Part shown: piece by piece, positions 61,644-64,000 of the stretch
How positions within the stretch are numbered: the first letter of the stretch is position 1
Layout: every line of letters starts with the position of its first letter
Source of the DNA: JAWVFM01 sp963823245
Lineage (GTDB): Bacteria > Actinomycetota > Thermoleophilia > Solirubrobacterales > 70-9
Assembly (NCBI GenBank): GCA_963823245.1
Contig: CAWGKQ010000008.1
Span: 372,001 to 436,000 of the forward strand
Direction: 5' to 3'
DNA: 64,000 nucleotides
Translations under genes and position numbers: made by a program
The notes under the pieces: generated by a model
The model's input: the letters and a program-made list of their open reading frames with translations, nothing else
The model's database searches: none
Told to the model about the DNA's origin: nothing

Positions 61644-62763
61644 ATCGGCCCCCCTCCGCCACCCGCCTGCGCGCGGGCGACCGCGTCGCGCATCGCCACG
61701 GCGAACACGGGCACATCGAAGCTCTCCGCGTTGGTTCGAGCCGCCTGCGGAGAGAAGGCGCGGAAGTCGACCTCGCGCATCGCCTCGGCGAACGCATGGA
61801 CGTCGCCACCGTCGACGAGGACCCCGGTTGCTCCATCGCTCACGCATTCGATCGCGCCCTCGGCGCGCTGGGCGAGCACCGGGCGGCCCGAGGCCTGCGC
61901 TTCGACTGCTGCGATGCCGAACTCCTCGACGTTCGGGACCACGAGCGCGAGGGCCCGGAATAGATGCGCGCCAGCTCCGCGTCCGGGACGCGGCCAAGGA
62001 ACTCGGCGCAGTCGGCGTACGCGGCTCTCAGGCGCCGCAGCTCGGGGCCGCCTCCCACCACCCTGATCCGCTTTCCGGCGCGCCGCGCGGCCTCGAGCGC
62101 CACGTCGGCGCGCTTGTGGGCGACGAGCTCGCCCACGAACAGGAAGTGGTCGCCGACCTCCTCCGGCTCCGCCGGCCCGAATCGCTCGACCTCGACCGGA
62201 GGGTGGATCACCTCGGCCTCGCGGCCATAGGCCTTCCGGATGCGCCGCTGCGTTATCCGCGAGTTCGCCACATACCGGGTGACCCGCCGCGACGCTTCGC
62301 GGTCCCACTCGCGGGCCGAGGCCAGCAGGCGCCGCGCGAGCGGGCGCGCCGGCGCCGGCAGCGACGCGAGCGCCGACTCGTTCTCGTGCCAGGCGTAGCG
62401 AAACGGGCTGTGGCAGTAACAGACGTGGACGGCGCCGGGGTCAGGGCGTACGCCGTGGGCGAAGGCGAAGCTCGACGACACGACCAGCGGATGATCCCCG
62501 AGCGGCAGGCTCTCGATCGCGCGCGGCCACACGGGCAGCAGCGCGCGGTACCAATGCCTGTTGACGCCGAGGCGCTGCGCCCACGAGGTGCGGATCTCGC
62601 GGCCCGCGAAGCGGCCCTCGGTCGCGCTCTCGGAATAGGCCCCCGTGTAGATCGTGGCGTCGGGCCAGATGCCGGCTATCGCGCTGAACGCCCTCTCGGC
62701 CCCGCGAAGGAACAGCAGGTAGTCGTGGACCAGCGCGACGGGCTCGGCGCCGGCGCCGCTCAT
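61640..62763 (-). CDS. GT4 family glycosyltransferase (WbaZ-like), one frameshift
   Basis: ATG 62763. ALVHDYLLFLRGAERAFSAIAGIWPDATIYT at the start and CYCHSPFRYAWHE in the middle resemble mannosyltransferases of O-antigen loci (WbaZ/WbdB type). FLFVGELVAHKRADVALEAA begins the donor domain; one extra or missing base near 61962 shifts into VPNVEEFGIAAVEAQASGRPVLA with the EX7E motif. About 374 residues. 4-bp overlaps on both sides. Confidence 0.85.
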
Positions 62764-63887
62764 CGCCCGAGCACCCGTTCGTAGACGGCGTCGAGGGCCT
62801 GCGCCTGGCGCTCGACGGAGAACTCCGCCGCGCGGCGCCGCGCGGCGGCGCCCATCTCGGCTCGGCGGCCCGCGGGCATCTCGGCCAGGACCGCGATCGC
62901 ATCGGCGAGTGCGTTCCCGCTCTCCGGCTCCACAGCAGCCCGGCGTCAGGAGTGATCTGCTCCGCGATGCCGTCGACCCGCGCGCCGATGACTGGTCGGG
63001 CGTGGGCCATCGCCTCGAGCATCGAGATCGGGAACGGGTCGTGCCGCGACGCGAGCGCGAAGGCGTCCCAACCGGCGAGCTCCTTCCCAACGTCGGTGCT
63101 TGGAAGGTGCCGGATGCCGAGCGCGGCGGCGCGCCCGAGGATTTCCCTGCCCCAGGCGGCGTCCAGAGGGTCAGTCGGCGAGCCGACGAGCCGGAACTCG
63201 ACCGGCATGCCACGCCGCGCGGAGAGCTCCGCGGCGTCGAGGAACACGTCGATCCCCTTTCGCCTCGCGATCACCCCGACGGTGCCGACGACGAGCCTCT
63301 CCCCGCCCGGGAGCGGCGGCGGGTCCGCAGGGGCCTCGCAGCCCTCGTACACGACCGTCGGGCGTGAAGAGCCCACGGTCCAGGACGCGGCGCACGACTC
63401 CGAAACCGCGACGACCTCGTCGGCTGCCCGGTGTGCCAGCCGGGCGGCGACCGGTCCCTTCCAGCCGGCGGTGCGCATCTCGTGCAGGTGCAGGACGACC
63501 CGAGCGCCCGCGGAGCGAGCGACCGCGGCGTCGCCGATGGTGATGAGCGAGTTGGCGTGCACAAGGGCCGGACCGGTATCGCGCACGTGGCGGCGAAACG
63601 ACCGCAGGTACGACGGGGTCGTCCACAGCCGCCGGATCGGGCCCGGGTGGACTCGAAGCGCCGCGAGGCTGAATGCCAGCGGCCGCCAGGTACCGGCGAC
63701 GTCGCGCCCCTGGGCGACCAGGTGGTCGAACACCGCGCTCGGCCTCGGCGCCCAGAACGCGAACCTCCAGCCGCGGGCCTCGAGCACCGGCACGCACCGA
63801 AGCAGCGAAAGCGTGGCGCCTCCCAAGACCTCCTCGTGAAGCGCGAGAAGGACCCGGCGGGCGCTCGCCTCCTGGGGGGATGGTCAC
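62760..63887 (-). CDS. GT4 family glycosyltransferase, two frameshifts
   Basis: GTG 63885-63887, which overlaps the upstream stop as GTGA, is out of frame with the rest unless one C is removed from the run CCCCCC near 63872; then VTIPQEASARRVLLALHEEV follows naturally. The body reads GGATLSLLRCVPVLEARGWR, LVHANSLITIGDAAVARSAG, GTVGVIARRKGIDVFLDAA and RHDPFPISMLEAMAHARPVIG. Near 62945 another change leads to the ending EFSVERQAQALDAVYERVLGR. About 375 residues. Confidence 0.82.
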
Positions 63888-64000
63888 GGCGCAAGCCCCA
63901 GGCTCGCCGCCCGCGCGTTACGCCGGAGCGTGCGACGGGTGATCGACTTGGGATCGCCTGAATCGGGCGGCGGCTCGCGCCTGGCCCAGCGCCGCGTCGC
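63884..64000 (-). CDS. C-terminal end of an unidentified protein (partial)
   Basis: The minus frame is open from the window edge to TGA 63884-63886 and ends SITRRTLRRNARAASLGLAP; very basic, 38 residues visible. The GTGA overlap with the next GT4 gene supports its being a real coding end. Function cannot be told. Confidence 0.4.
   Translation of the reverse strand, partial: ATRRWARREPPPDSGDPKSITRRTLRRNARAASLGLAP

Noticed and set aside
1..64000. tRNA, rRNA, CRISPR arrays, insertion sequences
   Set aside because: None recognised on either strand: no tRNA cloverleaf consensus, no regular repeat-spacer pattern, no transposase motifs.

Overview
The window comes from a high-GC bacterium, most likely an actinobacterium of the Thermoleophilia type (Solirubrobacterales/Gaiellales-like). 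This is inferred from GC-rich codon use, the actinobacterial rplM-rpsI-glmM-glmS and guaB3-guaA gene orders, a MurE with the meso-diaminopimelate signature, Flp/Tad pilus genes and a c-di-AMP riboswitch in front of a cell-wall peptidase. No rRNA, tRNA, insertion sequence, prophage or CRISPR array was seen.

Layout. 1-8.4 kb: end of a methyltransferase gene, then the division/cell-wall cluster mraZ-rsmH-ftsL-ftsI-murE-murF-mraY on the minus strand, most junctions being 4-bp stop/start overlaps; it stops after mraY. The mraZ leader holds three MraZ-type boxes and a strong hairpin. 8.6-15.9 kb: a membrane protein of unknown function, Flp/Tad genes (cpaF, tadB, tadC), a macro-domain protein, a lipoprotein, and an unusual DUF192 / response regulator / histidine kinase / CpaB operon. 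16-27 kb: a minus-strand run rplM-rpsI-glmM-glmS-DUF3352 lipoprotein-nnrDE-alr-cca, with structured leaders and a small paired-hairpin repeat found three times. 26.9-32.3 kb: a c-di-AMP riboswitch driving two tandem M23 peptidases, facing guaB3-guaA, whose leader carries an intrinsic terminator. 32.4-40.0 kb: membrane glycosyltransferase, PfkB kinase, D,D-carboxypeptidase, LysM protein, pyrF, HU, FAD oxidoreductase and a methyltransferase, nearly all broken by frameshifts. 40.1-64 kb: a surface-polysaccharide locus with many glycosyltransferases (GT2, GT4, GT8, membrane-type), a Wzx-like flippase, and at least eight methyltransferases, including two TylF/MycF-type and one FkbM-type, which suggests a heavily O-methylated glycan. 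Frameshifts return from about 53.4 kb to the end.

How it works together. Nearly everything serves the envelope: peptidoglycan precursors (murE, murF, mraY, glmM, glmS, alr), septal synthesis (ftsI, ftsL), wall remodelling (M23 peptidases under c-di-AMP control, D,D-carboxypeptidase, LysM protein), pili, and export of a decorated polysaccharide. Three convergent gene pairs end on one shared CTAG, and about a dozen starts are preceded by a TANNNT hexamer 6-12 bp upstream, which suggests common leaderless transcription. The frameshift-rich zones look more like unpolished sequence than decay, because the reading frame continues family-typical protein on either side of each break and single-copy housekeeping genes such as pyrF are hit too.
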